NCBI RefSeq assembly: GCF_000482845.1
Contig: NZ_AXWV01000049.1
Span: forward strand, 1 to 32,909
Length of the DNA: 32,909 nucleotides
Source of the DNA: Anaerobiospirillum succiniciproducens DSM 6400
Lineage (GTDB): Bacteria > Pseudomonadota > Gammaproteobacteria > Enterobacterales > Succinivibrionaceae
Reading direction: 5' to 3'
In this document: piece after piece, positions 1 through 9,011 of the stretch
Layout of the letters: the number at the start of each line of letters is the position of its first letter
Position numbering within the stretch: position 1 is the first letter of the stretch
Translations under genes and position numbers: made by a program
The notes under the pieces: model-generated
Told to the model about the DNA's origin: nothing
The model's input: only the letters and a program-made list of their open reading frames with translations
The model's database searches: none

Positions 1-628
1 TGCGCTTCAAATCAAGGATTTCTTTAGCTTGAGCTTCATACATCTCAACGCTTATAGGATCATGATGCAAGTCTTGGTTTAAAGCTGTTTTATTGGAGTT
101 AGTGAGATCATTTGTATGATCTTTTGAGTTGTCTTTACTAGTTTGAGAGCCAAGATCATGGCTTGTGTTGCACGGAAGATCTCGTTCTTGAGTAGAGTCA
201 TGATCTTTAGACAAACCGCCATTTAAAGCGGTTTGTTTGATGTTTTTAAGATCGTGGTCATGATCTTTTTCATTCTCTTTACGAGAATGAGATTTAAGAT
301 CGTGACTTTTGTTGCATGAAAGATCTGGCTCTTGAGTAGAGTCATGATCTTTAGACAAACCGCCATTTAAAGCGGTTTGTTCGGTGTTTTTAAGATCGTA
401 ACCATGATCTTTTTCATTATCATTACGAGAATGAGAGTTAAGATCGTGACTTTTGTTGCATGAAAGATTTGGCTCTTGAGTAGAGTCATGATCTTTAGAC
501 AAACAGCCATTTAAAGCGGTTTGTTCGATGTTTTTAAGATCACGGTCATGATCTTTGTTGATGTTGAGATCGCTATTTCTATGATCTTTGTGTAGATCTT
601 TGATCTTGTTTTTAGTTATAATATTCAT
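1..628 (-). CDS. Repeat-rich protein of unknown function, partial (C-terminus beyond left edge)
   Basis: An open frame without stops runs from the ATG at 628 to the window edge (209 codons seen). After a 24-residue leader come three 48-residue repeats, then a fourth, degenerate one. Each repeat carries KDHDxDL, QTALNGGLSKDHDSTQ and NKSHDL; the protein is rich in Asp, His, Lys and Asn and has no hydrophobic segment. The last visible residues (SVEMYEAQAKEILDLKR) look like the start of a coiled coil. No strong Shine-Dalgarno precedes 628. An in-frame ATG at 670 would add 14 residues and also lacks a good site, so the start is uncertain. It lies downstream of the IS66 TnpB-like gene on the same strand but is separated from it by a terminator. 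It could be the repeat-bearing N-terminus of an IS66-type TnpC or an unrelated protein; the visible part does not decide. No function is recognised. Confidence 0.7.
   Translation of the reverse strand, partial: MNIITKNKIKDLHKDHRNSDLNINKDHDRDLKNIEQTALNGCLSKDHDSTQEPNLSCNKSHDLNSHSRNDNEKDHGYDLKNTEQTALNGGLSKDHDSTQEPDLSCNKSHDLKSHSRKENEKDHDHDLKNIKQTALNGGLSKDHDSTQERDLPCNTSHDLGSQTSKDNSKDHTNDLTNSNKTALNQDLHHDPISVEMYEAQAKEILDLKR
125..556 (-). repeat. Three tandem 144-bp in-frame repeats
   Basis: On the minus strand the units are 556-413, 412-269 and 268-125, with a diverged fourth partial unit from 124 to the edge. The 144-nt length is a multiple of three, so the reading frame is kept. Each unit contains several GATC sites (in Asp-His and Asp-Leu codon pairs) and one inverted repeat ACAAACCGC / GCGGTTTGT with an 8-nt loop, at 211-236 and 355-380. 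The third copy, at 499-524, has one mismatch. The units differ by scattered substitutions. Confidence 0.9.
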
Positions 629-980
629 GTAGATTTTTTTTGTAAGGTCAGCGTGCAGCACAGTTAACATGTGTTGCCGCTAATCAAACTAAGATCATAC
701 AAAGTTCAATTAGCAGCTGCATTGCAGCTGACCCACATAAGGTTACAGGAAATTATGGCTTAAAGAAAAAAAGCCAATCCTAATCCTTATATATCCCGCC
801 TTTATTGGCAAGTGTATCGATCACACTTTAGCCAAAAATATTTCACGTCTATATACAGCCAATCATAAACAAACTACGTGTTTTTGAATGTCTAAATATC
901 CATACACCAAAACACTAATACTTGTAATCTATTGGCTCAAATCTCAACTCTCGACCCAATTTTCTTTGGCTATATATAAA
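629..980. other. Gene-free spacer with a perfect palindrome
   Basis: No credible ORF. The spacer holds the upstream region of the minus-strand repeat gene and a perfect inverted repeat CAGCTGC-ATT-GCAGCTG at 714-730, about 90 nt upstream of its ATG, which could be an operator. A further GATC lies near 692. The rest, 740-980, is AT-rich without clear signals. Confidence 0.5.
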
Positions 981-1004
981 AAAAGGAGCCAAATGGCTCC
1001 TTTT
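981..1004 (-). terminator. Rho-independent terminator of the IS66 TnpB-like gene
   Basis: Read on the minus strand, AAAAGGAGCC-ATTT-GGCTCCTTTT is followed by more T. It lies 20 nt after the stop codon of the gene at 1024-1359. The perfect 10-bp stem and U-tract make it convincing. Confidence 0.85.
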
Positions 1005-1023
1005 CAGTTATTAAATAATGCTG

Positions 1024-1359
1024 TTAGTATTTTTGTCTGCCTGATAGACTACCTTCCTTAAGTAGCCTATCCAAAGCTCGCCTACTTATGACTGTAGGAA
1101 GTAAGTCACTATTGAACTTGTGCTGGAATCGCCCACTTGAACGTTTTCTGGTAAAACATGTATAACCAGAGCCGTCAACAACGAATACCTTGCATATGGT
1201 TCTTCGTTCATTCAATGTCACAATAACTACAGGATCAATACCGCTCCAACTTATATTGATAGTGTTAGAGACAAGCATATCGAACATAGTTGGTATGCCA
1301 TAGCGGGCTGATATCGGGGTATTCACCATATAGATGAGGCAGTCTTGAGGGATGATCAT
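1024..1359 (-). CDS. Stand-alone IS66 Orf2/TnpB-like protein
   Basis: A 111-residue protein. The C-terminal half (KVFVVDGSGYTCFTRKR, SSGRF, then LLKEG) follows the IS66 TnpB pattern of a K-V/L-x-W-D-G-x-G motif, a KR-x-x-x-GRF motif and an LL-x-x-G end. The N-terminal half is diverged. The length is normal for TnpB. The start is the ATG at 1359: the minus strand reads GGAGG-GGGCT-ATG, a near-ideal ribosome binding site, whereas the longer frame would need a TTG four codons upstream. In active IS66 elements TnpB lies between TnpA and the DDE transposase TnpC; neither is recognisable beside it here. It has its own terminator at 981-1004. The role of TnpB is poorly understood even in active elements. 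It is either an element remnant or a retained host gene. The family assignment comes from motif pattern and length only. Confidence 0.65.
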   Translation of the reverse strand: MIIPQDCLIYMVNTPISARYGIPTMFDMLVSNTINISWSGIDPVVIVTLNERRTICKVFVVDGSGYTCFTRKRSSGRFQHKFNSDLLPTVISRRALDRLLKEGSLSGRQKY

Positions 1360-1579
1360 AGCCCCCTCCAAGAGAGACCATCTTGCATATGATGCAGTCT
1401 GGCTTGTTTTAGTCTATTCATGTGCATGTTTCCAAAAAACTGATAAACATGCGGTTCATAATAGTTATGCCAGTTTTATTTTAATACCCCCCAAATATCG
1501 TACAGATACCTTTAGCCTCAATCATCAAGCAATCACGTTGAGCTTAATCAGCTCTGCGTATCTAATAGTACTTATAGCC

Positions 1580-1606
1580 AAAAGGCAGCCATCATAGCTG
1601 CCTTTT
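1580..1606 (-). terminator. Terminator downstream of the Type ISP restriction gene
   Basis: AAAAGGCAGC and GCTGCCTTTT form a perfect 10-bp stem with a 7-nt loop, about 55 nt after the stop of the restriction-modification gene. A second, weaker inverted repeat (ACCATAC at 1613-1619 / GTATGGT at 1628-1634) lies between. The A/T arms are symmetric, so it could act on both strands. Confidence 0.7.
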
Positions 1607-1659
1607 GAATGCACCATACCCAATTCAGTATGGTATAGCCTTAGCTCATATCACTACGA

Positions 1660-4600
1660 CTACTTATCGAGTGGATGGATCTTGAGCTTTGGTAAAGAGT
1701 TTACGATCTTCACCGTCTCAAGACTTACAGTAATCACACGTAAGATTAGGTTAAAGATGTACTTTTCATCGCCAACTTCCGCAGCGTAATCGTTGTAGTC
1801 ATTCACAATGCCTGTTTCTTTATCCTGCTTTACGCAGCAACGCTCAACAATCCAGTCGAGGCCAGACTTCTTATTTACGATGTACTCCTGAGCTTCAAGA
1901 GGGATGTTCTTGATGGTCAGAGTATCGTTATATACGATGCATGTCTTGTCCTTGGCTGCATTACCTGTCTTGCCCTTGATTTTGCCGTAAGCAAGCTTCT
2001 CTACACGGTAGTGAACATTATCCGCCTTTTCGATAGTGCATCCATTGTATGGAGTTACACTTTCGTAATTGACGTGAAGTTCAGCTAACTTACGACCAGC
2101 TTGTTCAAAAGCCTTAAATTCAGCATAAGTTTCGACTCTAGGTATTCTAGGTAGTTCTTTTACTAAATTGTTTGCATAAGTATCCCGATAATCTATTGAG
2201 TGCAGTAAACCATAGATGTAGTAGAAGACTGCATCAGCATCAATAGCAGCACCTTCTGCTCCATAGGCAGCTCTAAAGTGCTCAACAGCCTCAGGCTTAA
2301 TTGCATCCTCACGAACATATCCATGCTCATCCGCCTGAGCCGACGCAAATTCCCCAATTACACTACCCTTCTGAGCTTCGGTATAAACGTAGCGTGGGAG
2401 GCATTGTCCGTTAAAGTTGGTCTGAACATCAGATATACAGTCACTGATTAAACAGCTAAACTCTTTTGATCCTACACCGCAAATACCAATTGTAAGATTC
2501 TCTGCTCCGTTATAAGGGAAGAACTGAGGCATTAATCCTTTTCTATGAATCCAATTCTGATCCATATAAATTAATTGCTTTATAAATGGCCTGTATAATG
2601 TAGTACGAACAAGGTCACTGTTGAATTGAGCGTCAATTTCACCTTTCTCTAACTGACTCTTTTTGGATGACGTCCATTTGATCTTTTTTGAGTCATAGTC
2701 ATACTCAAAAGCAGCGCCAAGGCGCTCATACTCTTTAACCTGTGTATTATAAAAATTAATACATGTTGAAAAATTCTTAGCAAGTTCTTCTTTGCTTGAG
2801 TTAAACGACCAAACGTCTCTTCCAGTTTCTATACCTCTTGAATAGGTTATGAATACTGCAGATTCATCTTGATACTTACCATCTAAAGTAATGAATTTGG
2901 CGTAATCATCCCGTCTTTGGCTAATCCAGTCACCATGCTCATCTGGCGTAATTTCGGTAAATGAAGCGCCTGATATGCTATGCATTTGCTCAAGCTGCTC
3001 AAGCTTTTGCTCACGAGTCAAATAGTCGTCCACGCATCCAAACTTAATCACGCCATGTTCTGATGAGGCAGGGTTCTTAACTAAGACAGTGATGGCAATT
3101 GGAGTTCTTGTTCCAACTCCGAAGACATTGTCCTTCTCTTTGCGACGCTGCTCACCTGAGGTTCTTGCATTGCCTTTAAGATGGTAGATATAGATGGAGT
3201 TAAACTCGTCAGCAAAGCACTTACGCATGCCGTTTGCTGCAGCAGAATCAATCCAGCCAGCATTGGATACAAAAGCAACTATGCCGCTCTCACCAATCTT
3301 GTCTGAGGCCCATCTAAATGCCTTAATGTATGAGTCGTACAGGCTATTCTTATTGGTAATTTTGCCAGCTTTTGCGACGTAGGTTTCTTCTAAGCGGCTT
3401 TCGAGCTCAGGGTAGTGCTCATTTTGGTTGTTGTCATTACCGCTTGACTGACCTGCTGAGTATGGAGGATTACCAATGATGACACGCAATGGCAGCTTAT
3501 CCACCTTCTGTCGTAATGAGGCATTACGCTGGATGTTAGAGGACATCAGCGGCAGCACATCAGCATCATGAGTAGCAAAAGTGTCTGTGAGTACTGTGAC
3601 GTTATTAGCCTCGTACTCTTCATCACTATTTGGTTTGAGCTCGTCATATACAGACTCGATATTGATAGAGGCAACGTAGTATGACAGCGGTACTAACTCA
3701 AATGCATGAAGCTCATTACGGTACTTATACGGCAATGATGCGCGAGGGATGATGGTCTCATCTAACATCATGCGAGTAATGAAAGTACCGGTACCAGTGA
3801 ATGGATCGAGGATATGTACACCCTGATCACCTAAGCTGGTATTGAACTCCTTTTTGAGTATGTCGTTCACAGAGTGGTTAATGAAATCCACCACTTCAAT
3901 TGGAGTATAGACAATACCGAGCTTTTCTTGCTGCTTTGGGAATGCCACCTTAAAGAAGCGGTCAAAAAGATCAACAATCACAGCCTGACGATCTGCTAAA
4001 GACTTAACGTTCTTCATACGATAGCCCACGCTTTCGTAGAAGTTCTTCAAGTCATTGGTAGCTACCTGCATACCAAAGTGCTGCAGAGTCTCAAGCATCT
4101 GAGTGAGTGAGGATGCAATAGCGTTCTTCTCGGTAAATGGATGCTCTTTGAATAATTCATCAAGAACAGGCTTAATCACAATATGCTGAGCGAGCATATC
4201 GATGAACTCGTCATCACTTAAGGTAGCGGTCTCATCATCAGCTATGCCATCTTTAGTAAGGTGACCATTGATAGCCGCAGACATCTGATTTTTGAAATCA
4301 TCGAAGAGCTTCTTTGCCTCAGGATGTTCAGTATCCTCAAGTACTCGCTTAATGTTCTTTGCCTGATTAGAGCAGATTAAGGCTACATCCTTAGCCCAGT
4401 CTTCCCAAGTTCTGATATTACCCAGCTTCTTAATGATTGCTGTCTTAATGGCCTCTTCAACTCTGATAACGCCGTAATCAAGATCAGCCAAGAGACCCTT
4501 AGAATTTGTTGGCTCATCCTTGCCAGGCTTTGACGGATCGATAGCTGGCGTTTTACCTCCAGATGAGCTCGATGAACTCTTTGAGATTTTGCTGTTAACT

Positions 4601-6963
4601 ACGCTTATTACCTCAATACGATCGTCAATCTTCATTAAACGACCATCTACAAGCTCATGGCTTGGATTGATAGATCTAAGCGCGTTAAGTACCTGCCAAA
4701 CAACCTTGAACTCCTCGGAGCGATCTAAGGTCTTCTCTGGGTTCTCAACATCCTCTGCCACAATAGGAATAATCACATAGCCACGCTTCTTGCCAGGGGC
4801 AATACGCATGACACGGCCAACTGTCTGCACAACATCGACTTGGCTCTTACGTGGTGCAAGGAAGATTACTGAGTCTAGTGAAGGTACATCCACACCCTCA
4901 CTTAAACAGCGTACGTTAAAAAGAATCTTACACTCATTATCTTGAGGCTCTTCACGTAACCAACTGAGTAAGTTAGCCTTCTCAAGTGCGTTCATGGAGC
5001 CATCAATATGCTTTGTTGAGCACTTGAGATTATGCGAGCTCGTGAAGCAATACTCGTTGTAAGCATTGTCGTTAGCTAAAGCTGCAGCCTGTTCATCCGT
5101 AAGGTTCTTAAACTTAGCAGAGCGTGACTCAACGTCTTCACGATACTCATCAATCACGTCTTGGAAATACTGTGCAAAGTCTTTTGAAGAGGTCTTCTTA
5201 CGCTTGCTGTCATGATTAATCTGCTGAGCAAAGCCTACAGCACGACGCATATGACCAAGGTCATCGGCAAGCTCATCGCGAATACCATACTTATTGAGCG
5301 CCTTCCATGCACCAACCACACGTGAGGCATGGTTATCGGAGAACTGATCAGCCTCTTCGGCGGAGCGGAATGTATTAGCATCTCCCACTAAAATGATAAC
5401 TTTGTAGTCAACAAGACAGCCCATCTTAACTGCCTTCTCAAAGTTCATAGTGTGGAATACCGGTCCAAAGACATTTACATCGTCCATGGAGTAAAGAACA
5501 GCTTCTTTGTTGTTCTCTTGCTCTCGGGCTGCAGTACCATAGACCTTTGGAGTTGCGGTCATGTAAAGACGCTTTTTACCTTTAACGTACTCATTGTTGT
5601 GGATGCGCGTAAAGGCAGCTTCTTCATCATCAATCACCTTGATAGAGGCTGTTCTCTTTGCCTTAGCTTTCTTTGCCGCTGATGCACTAGAGTCATCTTT
5701 ACTGCTCTCGCTTGAGGCATCCACCATAGCAGCATCTGCTGTTGCTGCAGTAGCTGCATCAACATCACTAACAGCTGAACCAGCAAAGATAGGGGATGCT
5801 TCATCTGCCTTGGCTGGACGTGCCAAGTTAGATGCTTGATTAATCAGATAGGCACCTGCAGTACGATGGGCCTCATCACAGATAATGAGGTCAAACTCTG
5901 GCATTGGGTTAGCTACAAAGCTACCCTTAGCCTCATCGCCATTTTGCGCAACAGCAATAACATCAATTGACTGATAAGTACTAAAGACAACAGTCATACC
6001 GCCATCGGAGCTCTGTTTGCTCTTGGCTAGCGCATCGTTAACCTTCTTGGCTAGGGTTTCAGCATCAGTTGTGGCTGGATAGGCAAGCTCACTTGCAGTT
6101 AAGAGCTCGTCACTCTTGCCAATCTTTGAGTCTGAGCAAACAGCAAATGCAGTTATTGGATGAATGGCTTGCTGCTTCCAGTCAGATAGAGTTTGGCTGA
6201 GGAGAGATAGGGAAGGTACTAAAAAAAGCACCAGACCATGCTGTCCTACTTGTGCTTCAGCGGTACGCAAGGAGGTAAAGGTCTTACCAGTGCCGCAAGC
6301 CATGATAAGCTTGCCTCTCTCATTAGTTTTAAAGCCCTCAATTACGTTATTTAGGGCCTCTTTTTGATAGTCTCTTAGAGTACGCTTGATAACCTCAACT
6401 TTACCCTGGGTCTTAAGGTAGCTAGACCAGTCGATAGAGGAGTTAGCCAGCTTCTCGCGTGTAATGATGGTTACTGGAGTCTTAAGATCTTTAAGCTCTT
6501 TTTGTACGTTTGGGCCCCATTTTTGGTTAGTGGCAATAATGAAGCGCTTGGAATAGTACGTCTTATCCGAGGCCGAAAGAAAAGAGTCGATATCATCCTT
6601 GGATACAACTCTATCTGCAGCATAAAACTTACACTGAATGGCAGTATAAGTCTGCTCTTTAGCCTCGTCAGCCATGACATCAGTAGCGACAAGGTCAATA
6701 CCAATATCTTTAGCATTAATCTCTAGATCGCTATGCTCTTTGGCCCAGTCAGAATACATCTGAACCTTAGTAAACTGATCCTTGTAAGTTGGCTCATTAG
6801 TAAGGAAGTCTAATGAGAGCCTCTCAAAGTCAGTGCCCTTGTCTCGATGGGAGAAGTTGCTCTGTTCAATAGCTTTTAACAAGTCATTAAAAGCAGAGGC
6901 ATTATCCACTACCTTAAAAACACCACTACTGTTTCTTTGAGACACTTGGATCTGTTCAGACAT
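1660..6963 (-). CDS. Type ISP restriction-modification enzyme (nuclease-translocase-methyltransferase fusion)
   Basis: A single chain of 1767 residues that would cut unmethylated DNA after ATP-driven translocation and protect host DNA by N6-adenine methylation. Order of domains: Mrr-like PD-(D/E)XK nuclease at about 40-180 (E47, D90 in GIDLVA, Q110-x-K112); SF2 helicase with Walker A ACGTGKT (222-228), DEAH (363-366), MTATP (468-472) and the QTVGRVMR motif VI (713-720); methylase with DPFTGTGTF motif I (1053-1061) and the NPPY motif (1165-1168); then a C-terminal recognition region with the YGLLH...YR..YA and LPRIP signature seen in this family. The start is the ATG at 6963 (MSEQ), preceded by GGAG at 6-nt spacing; the ATG four codons upstream has no such site. 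Characterised LlaGI/LlaBIII-type enzymes are near 1.6 kb residues, so this one is longer, partly through an Ala/Ser-rich insert at about 390-440 between DEAH and MTATP. It stands alone, with no specificity or antirestriction gene nearby. Confidence 0.93.
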   Translation of the reverse strand: MSEQIQVSQRNSSGVFKVVDNASAFNDLLKAIEQSNFSHRDKGTDFERLSLDFLTNEPTYKDQFTKVQMYSDWAKEHSDLEINAKDIGIDLVATDVMADEAKEQTYTAIQCKFYAADRVVSKDDIDSFLSASDKTYYSKRFIIATNQKWGPNVQKELKDLKTPVTIITREKLANSSIDWSSYLKTQGKVEVIKRTLRDYQKEALNNVIEGFKTNERGKLIMACGTGKTFTSLRTAEAQVGQHGLVLFLVPSLSLLSQTLSDWKQQAIHPITAFAVCSDSKIGKSDELLTASELAYPATTDAETLAKKVNDALAKSKQSSDGGMTVVFSTYQSIDVIAVAQNGDEAKGSFVANPMPEFDLIICDEAHRTAGAYLINQASNLARPAKADEASPIFAGSAVSDVDAATAATADAAMVDASSESSKDDSSASAAKKAKAKRTASIKVIDDEEAAFTRIHNNEYVKGKKRLYMTATPKVYGTAAREQENNKEAVLYSMDDVNVFGPVFHTMNFEKAVKMGCLVDYKVIILVGDANTFRSAEEADQFSDNHASRVVGAWKALNKYGIRDELADDLGHMRRAVGFAQQINHDSKRKKTSSKDFAQYFQDVIDEYREDVESRSAKFKNLTDEQAAALANDNAYNEYCFTSSHNLKCSTKHIDGSMNALEKANLLSWLREEPQDNECKILFNVRCLSEGVDVPSLDSVIFLAPRKSQVDVVQTVGRVMRIAPGKKRGYVIIPIVAEDVENPEKTLDRSEEFKVVWQVLNALRSINPSHELVDGRLMKIDDRIEVISVVNSKISKSSSSSSGGKTPAIDPSKPGKDEPTNSKGLLADLDYGVIRVEEAIKTAIIKKLGNIRTWEDWAKDVALICSNQAKNIKRVLEDTEHPEAKKLFDDFKNQMSAAINGHLTKDGIADDETATLSDDEFIDMLAQHIVIKPVLDELFKEHPFTEKNAIASSLTQMLETLQHFGMQVATNDLKNFYESVGYRMKNVKSLADRQAVIVDLFDRFFKVAFPKQQEKLGIVYTPIEVVDFINHSVNDILKKEFNTSLGDQGVHILDPFTGTGTFITRMMLDETIIPRASLPYKYRNELHAFELVPLSYYVASINIESVYDELKPNSDEEYEANNVTVLTDTFATHDADVLPLMSSNIQRNASLRQKVDKLPLRVIIGNPPYSAGQSSGNDNNQNEHYPELESRLEETYVAKAGKITNKNSLYDSYIKAFRWASDKIGESGIVAFVSNAGWIDSAAANGMRKCFADEFNSIYIYHLKGNARTSGEQRRKEKDNVFGVGTRTPIAITVLVKNPASSEHGVIKFGCVDDYLTREQKLEQLEQMHSISGASFTEITPDEHGDWISQRRDDYAKFITLDGKYQDESAVFITYSRGIETGRDVWSFNSSKEELAKNFSTCINFYNTQVKEYERLGAAFEYDYDSKKIKWTSSKKSQLEKGEIDAQFNSDLVRTTLYRPFIKQLIYMDQNWIHRKGLMPQFFPYNGAENLTIGICGVGSKEFSCLISDCISDVQTNFNGQCLPRYVYTEAQKGSVIGEFASAQADEHGYVREDAIKPEAVEHFRAAYGAEGAAIDADAVFYYIYGLLHSIDYRDTYANNLVKELPRIPRVETYAEFKAFEQAGRKLAELHVNYESVTPYNGCTIEKADNVHYRVEKLAYGKIKGKTGNAAKDKTCIVYNDTLTIKNIPLEAQEYIVNKKSGLDWIVERCCVKQDKETGIVNDYNDYAAEVGDEKYIFNLILRVITVSLETVKIVNSLPKLKIHPLDK

Positions 6964-7864
6964 TACAAGCTCCATCCAATAACCAAAAATGATTGAGAGG
7001 GTAATTATACTAGGATAAAGCCAGTGCAGACGGTACTTTGCAAGAAAATACCGGCCTCAACTAAGCCCACGAGCCCAGTCTTTATCTTGCTCAAATCATG
7101 AGTAATTTCACTTGCAAAAGAACACTAACCAATAGCCATACGAACAAAGATCTTAGAGGTCATAAATCTGCCTCTAAACTAGCGCAAAGTCCTATTAAGC
7201 CCCAGATTAAAGCCTCAGAAATAAGAGACCAAGCGAGCAGTCGCTTACAAACGAAGCCGCATAAGATAGGGCATAAGCCTCTAAACAAGCACGACGTCCT
7301 CACAACCACGTATAACAGCAGCCTCGTAAGATAGGGATAAGCCCGAAGCCAGCACAAAGTATTTAGAACCCCATATCTAATGCTTGCTGGCTGCTTCGTA
7401 TTTTTTCAGATGTATGATAATTAGCACTTCATAATACATTTCCATTGTCATTACTTCGTACCAATCAATACATCCTCAATACAATTAGACAGCCTTAGAA
7501 GATAGGGAACAAATACAGCTCAACCACTTTAAAAAGCCCAAGAGATAGGATATTAAGCCTCACAGGGACAATCTCATATAGCATGAGAAGCAACAGAATA
7601 AACGTGCAGCCATCCAACAATCAGACTAAGAAGCTCGCAAAAGAGCAGCACGTGGGACTCTGCCTTATCCAAGCAGCCAATTAAATAATCCATAGCCTTT
7701 AGTTTTAGTTAACCTCAGAAGTACCTAATATGCATACAGCTGTAGAGGTTGTTGTAATTCAGGTAATAAAGCACATAAGCACTCATGCAAAAACTGCATA
7801 ACTCAAGAAACACATAAATGGCATACTATGTCATAATCACAAATCCGCACATAATACTTTTCTT

Positions 7865-7913
7865 AACATATCGTTATAATTGTTCACGTTACTATCATAT
7901 TGTTTATGTTTTA
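7865..7913. repeat. About 50-bp inverted-repeat element, copy A
   Basis: The ends are AACATA (7865) and TATGTTTTA (7905-7913), 49 bp outer length. The left arm continues TCGTTATAAT, and similar sequence occurs inside copy C. It is the most diverged of the four on its left arm. Confidence 0.55.
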
Positions 7914-8201
7914 TATTTAGAGATACGCATAGACAGATTCTGACCAAAAAAGTAGGGCAAACTCTCACCCTTTTATACCTCCAAATCCCCATCATTTGTA
8001 CGTTACCATTCACCAGCGTCAAGCTTGCCACCAGAAGATAGCGCACCACGCAAAATTTCCAGCCTCACCTAAGACATCATAATTCTGTAATGATTTCACA
8101 ACTTCCAAAAACTCCAAGCAGTCCCACTTACTAAACAAACATCTTCTATCAGCCGCCACTACCATGCTCTTCTTCACCCGCACATCCCAGAACCACACTA
8201 C

Positions 8202-8252
8202 AAAACATATCGCTATTTATATTTCACGCATTCATTAATGCGTTATGTTTTA
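8202..8252. repeat. About 50-bp inverted-repeat element, copy B
   Basis: The ends are AAAACATATCGC and GCGTTATGTTTTA, 51 bp outer length. The arms match imperfectly over about 15 bp. The interior is AT-rich and contains CGCTATTTAT, related to the interior of copies A and D. Confidence 0.65.
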
Positions 8253-8626
8253 TACGATAAGCAGCATCCATAAACTCAGAATAGGGCATAATAATTATCA
8301 TTCCTGACACCATTAACCACCCATATTTCACATACTTATATACCCACATAATAATAATCCTTTAGCCTTAAAAATTCCTCTTACTCAAGCCTCTTAACCA
8401 GCCTCTCAGACCACCTAAAGCATGACCTTCCTGCGCCACTTTTGAACACCCAATCCATCTCTATAAAAGTAGGGCATGACGCTTCTGGCTACCAGACAAC
8501 CATCTCCAAAATTACTCCATTCCTGCCAAAGTACTATCCGCTCATTTAGCTCCATAACCACCCCTTTTAAAACCAAAATCCTTACGACAAGCTCTCGCCA
8601 TTCACCATCCTACAAATCCACCTGCC

Positions 8627-8667
8627 AGCCTCTAAACAGCAGCCGGCCGCTACCCCGTTCAGAGGCT
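8627..8667. repeat. Inverted repeat at the composition switch (1)
   Basis: AGCCTCT (8627-8633) pairs with AGAGGCT (8661-8667), with AAC/GTT continuing the stem after one mismatch. The loop contains the palindrome CGGCCG. Confidence 0.5.
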
Positions 8668-8821
8668 AATACCCGAGCCATGGGCCGCAGCAGAGTAGGG
8701 GAAAGTGCCTTTCAATTCTGTTGCTGCAGCCTCATCTTGCTGCTGCTTCTGGTATCAGTTTTATGCAACAGTTATTGCCTTTTCGGCTGTAGCTAACATA
8801 GAGATGTCGGCAGCAAAAGCC

Positions 8822-8884
8822 CTCTCCTTCAGAGGCTCTTTGCCCTGCCAGACAGCTCATTTAGGATGAGCTTCTGAAGCAGAG
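8822..8884. repeat. Branched hairpin at the composition switch (2)
   Basis: The outer arms CTCTCCTTCAGA (8822-8833) and TCTGAAGCAGAG (8873-8884) pair at 11 of 12 positions. Directly inside the right arm is a perfect hairpin AGCTCAT-TTAGG-ATGAGCT (8854-8872). TTCAGAGGCT is shared with the inverted repeat at 8627-8667. Confidence 0.6.
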
Positions 8885-8975
8885 ATTGGTGCTTTAGAGG
8901 CTACGGCATTTGCATGTGACGGCGGGATGCGTGGCAGCTTTAGCTGCGTAAGCTAAGTTGTGCTTACTGGACAGA

Positions 8976-9011
8976 TTTGGCAGCTGCAGCTATTGGGCAG
9001 CTGCTGCCAAA
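8976..9011. repeat. Hairpin at the composition switch (3)
   Basis: TTTGGCAGC (8976-8984) and GCTGCCAAA (9003-9011) form a perfect 9-bp stem. The loop itself contains the alternating palindromes AGCTGC and GCAGCT. No U-tract follows on either strand, so a terminator is not the obvious reading. Confidence 0.6.

Noticed and set aside
1..628. Regular repeats resembling a CRISPR or non-coding satellite array
   Set aside because: The unit is 144 bp without unique spacers, and the minus strand is an uninterrupted open frame with protein-level repeats, so it is a coding repeat.
8476..8796. A 106-codon ORF in the C-rich half of the gene-free region
   Set aside because: Ser/Pro/Leu-rich composition follows from the base skew, there is no ribosome binding site, and it overlaps hairpins.
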